Shown here: piece after piece, positions 50,870 to 63,965 of the stretch | Layout of the letters: every line of letters begins with the position of its first letter | Numbering within the stretch: position 1 is the first letter of the stretch | NCBI RefSeq assembly: GCF_029227915.1 | Contig: NC_079882.1 | Coordinates: forward strand, 31,860,001 to 31,924,000 | DNA length: 64,000 bases | Direction of reading: 5' to 3' | Source of the DNA: Hydractinia symbiolongicarpus | Lineage: Eukaryota; Cnidaria; Hydrozoa; Anthoathecata; Hydractiniidae | Program-made: the position numbers and the translations under genes | The notes under the pieces: generated by a model | The model's database searches: none | Told to the model about the DNA's origin: nothing | What the model saw: the letters and a program-made list of their open reading frames with translations, nothing else

Positions 50870-53800
50870 ATGCTGAGTCCGGGATTTACGGGAAATGGCG
50901 GGTTTTCGTTTGCCGGCGATTAAACTTCTTTTATTCAGTGTCTCATCAAAAATGAAAACATTTTTAAAAACTACAAGTCTCATGCGTTTTAGTGGTGAAA
51001 AGATAATTTAAAAAATCGTTTTGGAAATGAGTTTACTCACAGGGTACTTTCTTTGTATACATTCGACTATACGGGCCAAGCCCGGGATTTACGGGAAATC
51101 ACGGGTTTTCGTTTGCCGGCGATTAAACCACTTTTATTAAGCGTCTCATCAAAAATGAAAACATTTCTGAAAACTACAAGTTTCATGCGTTTTAGTGGTG
51201 AAAAAATAATTTAAAAAATCGTTCGGGAAATAAGTTTACTCCCTGGGTACTTTCTTTGTATACTTTTGATTATACGGGCCGAGTCCGGGTTTTACGGGAA
51301 ATGGCGGGTTTTTGTTTGCCGGGGATTAAACTTCTTTTATTCAGCGTCTCATTAAAAATGAAAACATTTTTGAAAACTACAAGTCTCATGCGTTTTAGTG
51401 GTGAAAATATAATTTAAAAAATCGTTCGGGAAATGAGTTTACACCCGGGGTACTTTCTTTGTATACTCTTGACTTTACAGGCCGAGTCTGGGATTTACGG
51501 GAAATCGCAGGTTTTCGTTTGCCGGCGTTTAAACTTCTTTTATTCAGCGTCTCATCAAAAATGAAAACAAGTTTGAAGACTACAAGTCTCATCCGTTTTA
51601 GTGGTGAAAAAATAATTTAAAAAATCGTTCGGGAAATAAGTTTACTCCCTGGGTACTTTCTTTGTATACTTTTGATTATACGGGCCGAGTCCGGGTTTTA
51701 CGGGAAATGGCGGGTTTTCGTTAGCCGGCGATTAAACTTCTTTTATTCAGCGTCTCATCAAAAATGAAAACATTTTTAAAAACTACAAGTCTCATGCGTT
51801 TTAGTGGTGAAAAGATAATTTAAAAAATCGTTTTGGAAATGAGTTTACTCACAGGGTACTTTCTTTGTATACATTCGACTATACGGGCCAAGCCCGGGAT
51901 TTACGGGAAATCACGGGTTTTCGTTTGCCGGCGATTAAACCACTTTTATTAAGCGTCTCATCAAAAATGAAAACATTTCTGAAAACTACAAGTTTCATGC
52001 GTTTTAGTGGTGAAAAAATAATTTAAAAAATCGTTCGGGAAATAAGTTTACTCCCTGGGTACTTTCTTTGTATACTTTTGATTATACGGGCCGAGTCCGG
52101 GTTTTACGGGAAATGGCGGGTTTTTGTTTGCCGGGGATTAAACTTCTTTTATTCAGCGTCTCATTAAAAATGAAAACATTTTTGAAAACTACAAGTCTCA
52201 TGCGTTTTAGTGGTGAAAATATAATTTAAAAAATCGTTCGGGAAATGAGTTTACACCCGGGGTACTTTCTTTGTATACTCTTGACTTTACAGGCCGAGTC
52301 TGGGATTTACGGGAAATCGCAGGTTTTCGTTTGCCGGCGTTTAAACTTCTTTTATTCAGCGTCTCATCAAAAATGAAAACAAGTTTGAAGACTACAAGTC
52401 TCATCCGTTTTAGTGGTGAAAAAATAATTTAAAAAATCGTTCGGGAAATAAGTTTACTCCCTGGGTACTTTCTTTGTATACTTTTGATTATACGGGCCGA
52501 GTCCGGGTTTTACGGGAAATGGCGGGTTTTCGTTAGCCGGCGATTAAACTTCTTTTATTCAGCGTCTCATCAAAAATGAAAACAAGTTTGAAGACTTCAA
52601 GTCTCATGCGTTTTAGTGGTGAAAAAATAACTTAAAAAATCGTTCGGGAAATGAGTTTACTCCCTGTGTACTTTCTTTGTATACTTTTGACTATACGGGC
52701 CAAGCCCGGGATTTACGGGAAATCGCGGGTTTTCGTTTGCCGGCGATTAAACTTCTTTTATTCAGTGTCTCATCAAAAATGAAAACATTTTTAAAAACTA
52801 CAAGTCTCATGCGTTTTAGTGGTGAAAAGATAATTTAAAAAATCGTTTTGGAAATGAGTTTACTCACAGGGTACTTTCTTTGCATACATTCGACTATACG
52901 GGCCAAGCCCGGGATTTACGGGAAATCACGGGTTTTCGTTTGCCGGCGATTAAACCACTTTTATTAAGCGTCTCATCAAAAATGAAAACATTTCTGTAAA
53001 CTACAAGTTTCAAGCGTTTTAGTGGTGAAAAAATAATTTAAAAAATCGTTCGGGAAATAAGTTTACTCCCTGGGTACTTTCTTTGTATACTTTTGATTAT
53101 ACGGGCCGAGTCCGGATTTTACGTGAAATGGCGGGTTTTCGTTTGCCGGCGATTAAACTTCTTTTATTCAGCGTCTCATTAAAAATGAAAACATTTTTGA
53201 AAACTACAAGTCTCATGCGTTTTAGTGGTGAAAATATAATTTAAAAAATCGTTCGGGAAATGAGTTTACACCCTGGGTACTTTCTTTGTATACTCTTGAC
53301 TTTACAGGCCGAGTCTGGGATTTACGGGAAATGGCAGGTTTTCGTTTTCCGGCGTTTAAACTTCTTTTATTCAGCGTCTCATCAAAAATGAAAACAAGTT
53401 TGAAGACTACAAGTCTCATCCGTTTTAGTGGTGAAAAAATAATTTAAAAAATCGTTCGGGAAATAAGTTTACTCCCTGGGTACTTTCTTTGTATACTTTT
53501 GATTATACGGGCCGAGTCCGGGTTTTACGGGAAATGGCGGGTTTTCGTTTGCCGGCGATTAAACTTCTTTTACTCAGCGTCTCATTAAAAATGACAACAA
53601 TTTTGAAAACTACAAGTCTCATGCGTTTTAGAGGTGAAAAGATAATTTAAAAAATCGTTCGGGAAATGAGTTTACACCCTGGGTACTTTCTTTGTATACT
53701 TTTGACTTTACAGGGCTAGTCTGGGATTTACGGGAAATCGCAGGTTTTCGTTTGCCGGCGTTTAAACTTCTTTTATTCAGCGTCTCATCAAAAATGAAAA

Positions 53801-56800
53801 CAAGTTTGAAAACTTCAAGTCTCATGCGTTTTAGTGGTGAAAAAATAATTTAAAAAATCGTTCGGGAAATAAGTTTACTCCCTGTGTACTTTCTTTGTAT
53901 ACTTTTGACTATACGGGCCAAGCCCGGGATTTACGGGAAATCGCGGGTTTTCGTTTGCCGGCGATTAAACTTCTTTTATTCAGCGTCTCATCAAAAATGA
54001 AAACATTTTTGAAAACTACAAGTCTTATGCGTTTTAGTGGTGAAAAAATAATTTAAAAAATCGTTCTGGAAATGAGTTTACTCACAGGGTACTTTCTTTG
54101 TATACATTCGACTATACGGGCCAAGCCCGGGATTTACGGGAAATCGCAGGTTTTCGTTTGCCGGCGATTAAACCTCTTTCATTAAGCGTCTCATCAAAAA
54201 TGAAAACATTTTTGAAAACTACAAGTCTCGTGCGTTTTAGTGGTGAAAAAATAATTTAAAAAATCGTTCGGGAAATAAGTTTACTCCCTGGGTACTTTCT
54301 TTGTATACTTTTGTCTATACGGGCTGAGTCCGGGATTTACGGGAAATGGCGGGTTTTCGTTTGCAGGCGATTAAACTTCTTTTATTCAGTGTCTCATCAA
54401 AAATGAAAACATTTTTAAAAACTACAAGTCTCATGCGTTTTAGTGGTGAAAAGATAATTTAAAAAATCGTTTTGGAAATGAGTTTACTCACAGGGTACTT
54501 TCTTTGTATACATTCGACTATACGGGCCAAGCCCGGGATTTACGGGAAATCACGGGTTTTCGTTTGCCGGCGATTAAACCACTTTTATTAAGCGTCTCAT
54601 CAAAAATGAAAACATTTCTGAAAACTACAAGTTTCATGCGTTTTAGTGGTGAAAAAATAATTTAAAAAATCGTTCGGGAAATAAGTTTACTCCCTGGGTA
54701 CTTTCTTTGTATACTTTTGATTATACGGGCCGAGTCCGGGCTTTACGGGAAATGGGGGGTTTTTGTTTGCCGGGGATTAAACTTCTTTTATTCAGCGTCT
54801 CATTAAAAATGAAAACATTTTTGAAAACTACAAGTCTCATGCGTTTTAGTGGTGAAAATATAATTTAAAAAATCGTTCGGGAAATGAGTTTACACCCGGG
54901 GTACTTTCTTTGTATACTCTTGACTTTACAGGCCGAGTCTGGGATTTACGGGAAATCGCAGGTTTTCGTTTGCCGGCGTTTAAACTTCTTTTATTCAGCG
55001 TCTCATCAAAAATGAAAACAAGTTTGAAGACTACAAGTCTCATCCGTTTTAGTGGTGAAAAAATAATTTAAAAAATCGTTCGGGAAATAAGTTTACTCCC
55101 TGGGTACTTTCTTTGTATACTTTTGATTATACGGGCCGAGTCCGGGTTTTACGGGAAATGGCGGGTTTTCGTTAGCCGGCGATTAAACTTCTTTTATTCA
55201 GCGTCTCATCAAAAATGAAAACATTTTTAAAAACTACAAGTCTCATGCGTTTTAGTGGTGAAAAGATAATTTAAAAAATCGTTTTGGAAATGAGTTTACT
55301 CACAGGGTACTTTCTTTGTATACATTCGACTATACGGGCCAAGCCCGGGATTTACGGGAAATCACGGGTTTTCGTTTGCCGGCGATTAAACCACTTTTAT
55401 TAAGCGTCTCATCAAAAATGAAAACATTTCTGAAAACTACAAGTTTCATGCGTTTAAGTGGTGAAAAAATAATTTAAAAAATCGTTCGGGAAATAAGTTT
55501 ACTCCCTGGGTACTTTCTTTGTATAGTTTTGATTATACGGGCCGAGTCCGGGTTTTACGGGAAATGGCGGGTTTTTGTTTGCCGGGGATTAAACTTCTTT
55601 TATTCAGCGTCTCATTAAAAATGAAAACATTTTTGAAAACTACAAGTCTCATGCGTTTTAGTGGTGAAAATATAATTTAAAAAATCGTTCGGGAAATGAG
55701 TTTACACCCGGGGTACTTTCTTTGTATACTCTTGACTTTACAGGCCGAGTCTGGGATTTACGGGAAATCGCAGGTTTTCGTTTGCCGGCGTTTAAACTTC
55801 TTTTATTCAGCGTCTCATCAAAAATGAAAACAAGTTTGAAGACTACAAGTCTCATCCGTTTTAGTGGTGAAAAAATAATTTAAAAAATCGTTCGGGAAAT
55901 AAGTTTACTCCCTGGGTACTTTCTTTGTATACTTTTGATTATACGGGCCGAGTCCGGGTTTTACGCGAAATGGCGGGTTTTCGTTAGCCGGCGATTAAAC
56001 TTCTTTTATTCAGCGTCTCATCAAAAATGAAAACAAGTTTGAAGACTTCAAGTCTCATGCGTTTTAGTGCTGAAAAAATAACTTAAAAAATCGTTCGGGA
56101 AATGAGTTTACTCCCTGTGTACTTTCTTTGTATACTTTTGACTATACGGGCCAAGCCCGGGATTTACGGGAAATCGCGGGTTTTCGTTTGCCGGCGATTA
56201 AACTTCTTTTATTCAGTGTCTCATCAAAAATGAAAACATTTTTAAAAACTACAAGTCTCATGCGTTTTAGTGGTGAAAAGATAATTTAAAAAATCGTTTT
56301 GGAAATGAGTTTACTCACAGGGTACTTTCTTTGCATACATTCGACTATACGGGCCAAGCCCGGGATTTACGGGAAATCACGGGTTTTCGTTTTCCGGCGA
56401 TTAAACCACTTTTATTAAGCGTCTCATCAAAAATGAAAACATTTCTGTAAACTACAAGTTTCAAGCGTTTTAGTGGTGAAAAAATAATTTAAAAAATCGT
56501 TCGGGAAATAAGTTTACTCCCTGGGTACTTTCTTTGTATACTTTTGATTATACGGGCCGAGTCCGGATTTTACGTGAAATGGCGGGTTTTCGTTTGCCGG
56601 CGATTAAACTTCTTTTATTCAGCGTCTCATTAAAAATGAAAACATTTTTGAAAACTACAAGTCTCATGCGTTTTAGTGGTGAAAATATAATTTAAAAAAT
56701 CGTTCGGGAAATGAGTTTACACCCTGGGTACTTTCTTTGTATACTCTTGACTTTACAGGCCGAGTCTGGGATTTACGGGAAATGGCAGGTTTTCGTTTGC

Positions 56801-57910
56801 CGGCGTTTAAACTTCTTTTATTCAGCGTCTCATCAAAAATGAAAACAAGTTTGAAGACTACAAGTCTCATCCGTTTTAGTGGTGAAAAAATAATTTAAAA
56901 AATCGTTCGGGAAATAAGTTTACTCCCTGGGTACTTTCTTTGTATACTTTTGATTATACGGGCTGAGTCCGGGTTTTACGGGAAATGGCGGGTTTTCGTT
57001 TGCCGGCGATTAAACTTCTTTTACTCAGCGTCTCATTAAAAATGACAACAATTTTGAAAACTACAAGTCTCATGCGTTTTAGAGGTGAAAAGATAATTTA
57101 AAAAATCGTTCGGGAAATGAGTTTACACCCTGGGTACTTTCTTTGTATACTTTTGACTTTACAGGGCTAGTCTGGGATTTACGGGAAATCGCAGGTTTTC
57201 GTTTGCCGGCGTTTAAACTTCTTTTATTCAGCGTCTCATCAAAAATGAAAACAAGTTTGAAAACTTCAAGTCTCATGCGTTTTAGTGGTGAAAAAATAAT
57301 TTAAAAAATCGTTCGGGAAATGAGTTTACTCCCTGTGTACTTTCTTTGTATACTTTTGACTATACGGGCCAAGCCCGGGATTTACGGGAAATCGCGGGTT
57401 TTCGTTTGCCGGCGATTAAACTTCTTTTATTCAGCGTCTCATCAAAAATGAAAACATTTTTAAAAACTACAAGTCTTATGCGTTTTAGTGGTGAAAAAAT
57501 AATTTAAAAAATCGTTCTGGAAATGAGTTTACTCACAGGGTACTTTCTTTGTATACATTCGACTATACGGGCCAAGCCCGGGATTTACGGGAAATCGCAG
57601 GTTTTCGTTTGCCGGCGATTAAACCTCTTTCATTAAGCGTCTCATCAAAAATGAAAACATTTTTGAAAACTACAAGTATCGTGCGTTTTAGTGGTGAAAA
57701 AATAATTTAAAAAATCGTTCGGGAAATAAGTTTACTCCCTGGGTACTTTCTTTGTATACTTTTGTCTATACGGGCTGAGTCCAGGATTTACGGGAAATGG
57801 CGGGTTTTAGTTTGCCAGCGATTAAACTTCTTTTATTCAGTGTCTCATCAAAAATGAAAACATTTTTAAAAACTACAAGTCTCATGCGTTTTAGTGGTGA
57901 AAAGTTAATT
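50870..57910 (+). repeat. 17-mer HOR, 3,451 bp x 2
   Basis: Unit 1 is about 50870-54460 and unit 2 continues to about 57910, with an exact spacing of 17 x 203 bp and no net indel. C-monomer marks TCTTGAC at 51467, 52279 and 53294 recur at 54918, 55730 and 56745. GACAACAATTTTG near 53592 and 57043, GGGCTAGTC near 53715 and 57166, TTTCTGTAAAC near 52989 and 56440, and TTTGTCTATACGGG near 54311 and 57762 also recur. Differences are scattered single bases (for example GGGGGGTTT near 54756 and GTATAGTTTTG near 55524). Within the unit, the C-type monomers (including the GGGCTAGTC variant) are spaced 4, 5, 2 and 6 monomers, and an 812-bp tetramer is tandemly repeated at 51.0-52.6 and 54.5-56.0 kb. 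Confidence 0.96.
51416..51618 (+). repeat. Exemplar C-lineage monomer (203 bp)
   Basis: Lineage C marks are GAAAATATAATTT just upstream, CACCC at the head, GACTTTACAGG at bases 56-66, GAGTCTGGG at 70, TCGCAGG at 90, GTTTAAAC at 112, AACAAGTTTGAAGAC in the AT-rich part and CATCCG near base 175. In lineage C the usual AAAACATTTTTGAAAAC segment is altered. Full C monomers dominate the marker positions of the HORs between 33 and 59 kb. Partial C monomers, without the AACAAGTTTGAAGAC change, occur earlier (for example near 5540 and 17310). Confidence 0.93.
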
Positions 57911-59937
57911 TAAAAAATCGTTGTGGAAATGACTTTACTCACAGGGTACTTTCTTTGTATACATTCGACTATACGGGCCAAGCCCGGGATTTACGGGAAA
58001 TCACGGGTTTTCGTTTGCCGGCGATTAAAGCACTTTCATTAAGCGTCTCATCAAAAATGAAAACATTTCTGAAAACTAAAAGTCTCATGCGTTTTAGTGG
58101 TGGAAAAATAATTTAAAAAATCGTTCGGGAAATGAGTTTACTCCCTGGTTACTTTATTTGTATACTTTTGACTATACGGGCCGAGTCCGGGATTTACGGG
58201 AAGTCGCAGGTTTTCGTTTGCCGGCGATTAAACTTCTTTTATTCAGCGTCTCATCAAAAATGAAAACATTTTTGAAAACTACAAGTCTCATGCGTTTTAG
58301 TGGTGAAAAGATAATTTAAAAAATCGTTCGGGGAATGAGTTTACACCATGGGTACTTTCTTTGTATACTTTTGACTTTACAGGCCGAGTCTGGGATTTAC
58401 GGGAAATCGCAGGTTTTCGTTTGCCGGCGTTTAAACTTCTTTTATTCAGCGTCTCATCAAAAATGAAAACAAGTTTGAAGACTACAAGTCTCATCCGTTT
58501 TAGTGGTGAAAAAATAATTTAAAAAATCGTTCGGGAAATAAGTTTACTCCCTGGGTACTTTCTTTGTATACTTTTGATTATACGGGCCGAGTCCGGGTTT
58601 TACGGGAAATGGCGGGTTTTCGTTTGCCGGCGATTAAACTTCTTTTATTCAGCGTCTCATTAAAAATGAAAACATTTTTGAAAACTACAAGTCTCATGCG
58701 TTTTAGTGGTGAAAATATAATTTAAAAAATCGTTCGGGAAATGAGTTTACACCCTGGGTACTTTCTTTGTATACTTTTGACTTTACAGGGCGAGTCTGGG
58801 ATTTACGGGAAATCGCAGGTTTTCGTTTGCCGGCGTTTAAACTTCTTTTATTCAGCGTCTCATCAAAAATGAAAACATTTTTGAAAACTACAAGTCTCAT
58901 GGGCTTTAGTGGTTAAATAATAATTTAAAAAATCGTTCGGGAAATGAGTTTACTCCCTGTGTACTTTCTTTGTATACTTTTGACTATACGGGCCAAGCCC
59001 GGGATTTACGGGAAATCGCGGGTTTTCGTTTGCCGGCGATTAAACTTCTTTTATTCAGCGTCTCATCAAAAATGAAAACATTTCTGAAAACTACAAGTCT
59101 CATGCGTTTTAGTGGTGAAAAAAAAATTTAAAAAATCGTTCGGGAAATGAGTTTACTCCCTGGGTAATTTCTTTGTATACTTTTGATTATACGGGCCGAG
59201 TCCAGGGTTTACGGGAAATGGCGGTCGTTTGCCGGCGATTAAACTTCTTTTATTCAGCCTCTTATCAAAAATGAAAACATTTTTGAAAACTGCAAGTCTC
59301 ATGCGTTTTAGAGGTGAAAAGATAATTTAAAAAATCGTTCGGGAAATGAGTTTACTCCCGGGGTACTTTCTTTGTATACTTTTGACTATACGGGCTGAGT
59401 CCGGGATTTACGGGAAATGGCGGGTTTTCGTTTGCCGGCGATTAAACTTCTTTTATTCAGTGTCTCATCAAAAATGAAAACATTTTTAAAAACTACAAGT
59501 CTCATGCGTTTTAGTGGTGAAAAGATAATTTAAAAAATCGTTTTGGAAATGAGTTTACTCACAGGGTACTTTCTTTGTATACATTCGACTATACGGGCCA
59601 AGCCCGGGATTTACGGGAAATCACGGGTTTTCGTTTGCCGGCGATTAAACCACTTTTGTTAAGCGTCTCATCAAAAATGAAAACATTTCTGAAAACTACA
59701 AGTTTCATGCGTTTTAGTGGTGAAAAAAAAATTTAAAAAATCGCTCGGGAAATGAGTTTACTCCCTGGATACTTTCTTTGTATGCATTCGACTACACGGG
59801 CCAAGCCCGGGATTTACGGGAAGTGGCGGGTTTTCGTTTGCAGGCGATTAAATTTCTTTTATTCAGTGTCTCATCAAAAATGAAAACATTTCTGAAAACT
59901 ACAAGTCTCATGCGTTTTAGTGGTGAAAAAAAAAATT
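57911..59937 (+). repeat. Heterogeneous monomers right of the 17-mer
   Basis: About ten monomers with echoes of earlier blocks: TTTATTTG (58154), C monomers near 58320 and 58730, a GGTTAAATAATAATTT variant near 58912, a GGCGGTCG monomer at 59220 and a CCCTGGATAC monomer near 59763. Close tandem copies are absent, so this looks older or more mixed than the block to its left. Confidence 0.82.
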
Positions 59938-60116
59938 AAAAAATCGTTCGGGAAATGAGTTTACTCCCTGGGTAATATCTTTGTATACTTTTGATTATAC
60001 GGGCCGAGTCCGGGGTTTACGGGCGATCAAACTTCTTTTATTCAGCCTCTTATCAAAAATGAAAACATTTTTGAAAACTACAAGTCTCATGCGTTTTAGT
60101 GGTGAAAGGATAATTT
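59938..60116 (+). repeat. Truncated monomer, 179 bp (GC-core deletion)
   Basis: Monomer start 59938, next start 60117. After GAGTCCGGGGTTTACGGG the sequence goes directly to CGATCAAACTTC, so the end of the GC core (AAATGG through TTTGCCGG) is missing. The later CAGCCTCTTATC mark assigns it to the GGCGGTCG subfamily, so about 20 bp were lost on top of the earlier 4-bp loss. GG or GGG at the two edges is a plausible microhomology. Confidence 0.9.
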
Positions 60117-60722
60117 AAAAAATCGTTTTGGAAATGAGTTTACTCACAGGGTACTTTCTTTGTATACTTTTGATTATACGGGCCGAGTCCGGGATTTACG
60201 GGAAATTGCAGGTTTTCGTTTGCCGGCGATTAAACTTCTTTTATTCAGCGTCTCATCAAAAATGAAAACATTTCTGAAAACTACAAGTTTCATGCGTTTT
60301 AGTGGTGAAAAAATAATTTAAAAAATCGTTCGGGAAATGAGTTTACTCCCTGTGTACTTTCTTTGTATACATTCGACTACACGGGCCAAGCCCGGGATTT
60401 ACGGGAAGAGGAGGGTTTTCGTTTGCAGGCGATTAAATTTCTTTTATTCAGTGTCTCATCAAAAATGAAAACATTTCTGAAAATTACAAGTCTCATGGGC
60501 TTTAGTGGTGAAATAATTTAAAAAATCGTTCGGGAAATGAGTTTACACCCTGGGTACTTTCTTTGTATACTTTTGATTATACGGGCCGAGTCCGGGATTT
60601 ACGGGAAATCGCAGGTTTTCGTTTGCCGGCGATTAAACTTCTTTTATTCAGCGTCTCATCAAAAATAAAAACATTTTTGAAAACTGCAAGTCTCATGCGT
60701 TTTAGTGGTGAAAAAATAATTT
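60117..60722 (+). repeat. Heterogeneous monomers incl. 3-bp-short junction
   Basis: Three monomers. Near 60508 the junction reads GGTGAAATAATTTAAAAAATCG, three bases shorter than GGTGAAATAATAATTT seen elsewhere. Near 60406 a monomer has GGGAAGAGGAGGG in place of GGGAAATGGCGGG. No higher-order copy was found. Confidence 0.8.
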
Positions 60723-61128
60723 AAAAAATCGTTAGGGAAATGAGTTTACTCCATGGGTACTTTCTTTGTATACTTTTGATTATACGGGCCGAGTCCGGGG
60801 TTTACAGGAAATGGCGGGTTTTCGTTTGCCGGCGATTAAACTTCTTTTATTCAGCGTCTCATCAAAAATGAAAACATTTTTGAAAACTACAAGTCTCATG
60901 CGTTTTAGTGGTGAAAAAATAATTTAAAAAATCTTTCGGGAAATGAGTTTACTCCATGGGTACTTTCTTTGTATACTTTTGATTATACGGGCCGAGTCCG
61001 GGGTTTACAGGAAATGGCGGGTTTTCGTTTGCCGGCGATTAAACTTCTTTTATTCAGCGTCTTATCAAAAATGAAAACATTTTTGAAAACTACAAGTCTC
61101 ATGCGTTTTAGTGGCGAAAAAATAATTT
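60723..61128 (+). repeat. Two adjacent near-identical monomers (203 bp x 2)
   Basis: The monomers 60723-60925 and 60926-61128 share CTCCATGGGTAC, GATTATACGGG, GAGTCCGGGGTTTACAGG and GGCGGGTTTTCG. They differ at a few bases (GTTAGGG versus CTTTCGGG heads, TCTCATC versus TCTTATC). This is single-monomer duplication, rarer here than multi-monomer duplication. Confidence 0.92.
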
Positions 61129-63210
61129 AAAAAATCCTTCGGAAAATGAGTTTACTCCCTGGGTACTTCCTTTGTATACTTTTGACTATACGGGCCGAGT
61201 CCGGGATTTACGGGAAATCGCGGGTTTTCGTTTGCCGGCGATTAAACTTCTTTTATTCAGCGTCCCATCAAAAATGAAAACATTTTTGAAAACTACATGT
61301 CTCATGCGATTTAGTGGTGAAAAAATAATATAAAAAATCGTTCGGGAAATGAGTTTACTCCCTGGGTACTTTCTTTGTATACTTTTGACTATAGGGGCCA
61401 AGCCCGGGATTTACGGGAAATGGCGGGTTTTTGTTTGTCGGCGATTAAACTTCTTTTATTCAGTGTCTCATCAAAAATGAAAACATTTTTGAAAATTACA
61501 AGTCTCATGCGTTTTAGTGGTGAAAAGATAATTTGAAAAATCATTTTGGAAATGAGTTTACTTACAGGGTACTTTCTTTGTATACATTCGACGATACGGG
61601 CCAAGCCCGGGATTTACGGGAAATCGCGGGTTTTCGTTTGCCGGCGATTAAACCACTTTCATTATGCGTGTCATCCAAAATGAAAAGATTTCTGAAAACT
61701 ACAAGTCTCATGCGTTTTAGTGGTGAAAAAATAATTTAAAAAATCGTTCGGGAAATGAGTTTACTCCCTGGGTACTTTCTTTGTATACTTTTGACTATAG
61801 GGGTCGAGTCCGGGATTTACGGGAAGTCGCGGGTTTTCGTTTGCCGGCGATTAAACTTCTTTTATTCAGCGTCTCATCAAAAATGAAAACATTTTTAAAA
61901 ACTACAAGTCTCATGGGCTTTAGTGGTGAAATAATAATTTAAAAAATCGTTCGGGAAATGAGTTTACATCCCGGGTACATTCTTTGTATACTTTTGACAA
62001 TACGGGCCAAGCCCGGGATTTACGGGAAATCGCGGGTTTTCGTTTGCCGGCGATTAAACCTCTTTTATTAAGCGTCTCATCAAAAATAAAAACATTTTTG
62101 AAAACTACAAGTCTGATGCGTTTTAGTGGTGAAAAAAAAATTTAAAAAATCGTTCGGGAAATGAGTTTACTCCCTGGGTACTTTCTTTGTATACATTCGA
62201 CTACACGGGCCAAGCCCGAGATTTAGGGGAAATCGCTGGTTTTCGTTTGCCGGCGATTAAACCTCTTTTATTATACGTCCCATCAAAAATGAAAACATTT
62301 TTGAAAACTACAAGTCTCATGCGATTTAGTGGTGAAAAAAAAATTTAAAAAATCGTTCGGGAAATGAGTTTACTCCCTGGGTACTTTCTTTGTATACATT
62401 CGACTACACGGGCCAAGCCCGAGATTTAGGGGAAACGCTGGTTTTCGTTTGCCGGCGATTAAACCTCTTTCATTAAGCGTCTCATCAAAAATGAAAACAT
62501 TTTTGTAAACTACAAGTCTCATGCGTTTTAGTGGTGAAAAAATAATTTAAAAAATCGTTCGGAAAATTAGTTTACTCCCTGGGTACTTTCTTTGTATACT
62601 TTTGACTATACGGGCCGAGTCCGGGATTTACGGGAAATCGCGGGTTTTCGTTTGCCGGAGATTAAACTTCTTTTATTCAGCGTCCCATCAAAAATGAAAA
62701 CATTTTTGAAAACTACAAGTCTCATGCGATTTAGTGGTGAAAAAATAATATCAAATATCGTTCGGGAAATGAGTTTACTCCCTGGGTACTTTCTTTGTAT
62801 ACTTTTGACTATAGGGGCCAAGACCGGGATTTACGGGAAATGGCGGGTTTTCGTTTGTCGGCGATTAAACTTCTTTTATTCAGTGTCTCATCAAAAATAC
62901 AAACATTTTTGAAAACTACAAGTCTCGTGCGTTTTAGTGGTGAAAAGATAATTTGAAAAATCGTTTTGGAAATGAGTTTACTCACAGGGTACTTTCTTTG
63001 TATACATTCGACTATACGGGCCAAGCCCGGGATTTACGGGAAATCGCGGGTTTTCGTTTGCCGGCGATTAAACCACTTTCATTAAACGTCTCATCAAAAA
63101 TGAAAACATTTTTGAAAAGTACAGGTCTCATGCGTTTTAGTGGTGAAAAAATAATTTAAAAAATCGTTCGGAAAATGAGTTTACTCCCTGGGTACTTTCT
63201 TTGTATACTT
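61080..63210 (+). repeat. 7-mer HOR, 1,420 bp x 1.5
   Basis: 61080-61790 matches 62500-63210 at offset 1,420. Marks: CATGCGATTTAGTGG near 61307 and 62727, ACTATAGGGGCCAAG near 61388 and 62808, TTTGTCGGCG near 61434 and 62854, and AATTTGAAAAATC near 61531 and 62951. It has the same length as the 7-mer at 0.6-3.5 kb but different marks, so the two arose independently. Confidence 0.9.
62141..62547 (+). repeat. Two adjacent B-type monomers with CCCGAGATTTAGG
   Basis: Two consecutive monomers share CATTCGACTACACGGG, CCAAGCCCGAGATTTAGGGG and CGCTGGTTTTCG. The second has lost one base (GGGGAAACGC for GGGGAAATCGC near 62431). The first ends ATTATACGTCCCATC, a private change from ATTAAGCGTCTCATC. Confidence 0.88.
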
Positions 63211-63965
63211 TTGAATATACGGGCCGAGTCTGGGATTTACGGGAAATCGCAGGTTTTCGTTTGCCGGCGTTTAAACTTCTTTTATTCAGCGTCTCATCAA
63301 AAATGAAAACAAGTTTGAAGACTTCAAGTCTCATGCAATTTAGTGGTGAAAAATAAATATGAAAAATCGTTCGGGAAATGAGTTCACTCCGTGGGTACTT
63401 TCTCTGTATACATTCGACTACACGAGCCAAGCCCGGGATTTAGGGGAAATCGCTGGTTTTCGTTTGCCGGCGATTAAACCTCTTTCATTAAGCGTCTCAT
63501 CAAAAATGAAAACATTTTTGAAAACTACAAGTCTCATGCGTTTTAGTGGTGAAAAAATAATTTAAAAAATCGTTCGGAAAATGAGTTTACTCCCTGGGTA
63601 CTTTTTTTGTATATTTTTGACTATACGGGCCAAGCCCGGGATTTACGGGAAATGGCGGGTTTTCGTTTGCCGGCGATTAAACTTCTTTTATTCAGTGTCT
63701 CATCAAAAATGAAAACATTTTTGAAAACTACAAGTCTCATGCGATTTAGTGGTGAAAAAAAAATATAAAAAATCGTTCGGGAAATGAGTTTACTTCCTGG
63801 GTACTTTCTTTGTATACTTTTGACTATAGGGGCCGAGTCCGGGGTTTACGGGAAATGGCGGTCGTTTGCCGGCGATTAAACTTCTTTTATTCAGTGTGTC
63901 ATCAAAAATACAAACATTTTTGAAAACTACAAGTCTCGTGCGTTTTAGTGGTGAAAAGATAATTT
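63211..63965 (+). repeat. Heterogeneous terminal monomers
   Basis: Between three and four monomers. One has a GAAAAATAAATATGAAAAATCG junction near 63350. One has the GGCGGTCG 4-bp core deletion at 63858 together with ACTATAGGGGCCGAG. The last resembles 62.81-62.96 kb (AAAATACAAACATTTT). Confidence 0.82.

Noticed and set aside
50870-57910. The 3,451-bp duplication as a plain assembly error
   Set aside because: The two units differ at scattered single bases, so they are not one sequence duplicated by software. An error in copy number cannot be excluded without the reads, so this is kept as a caution only.
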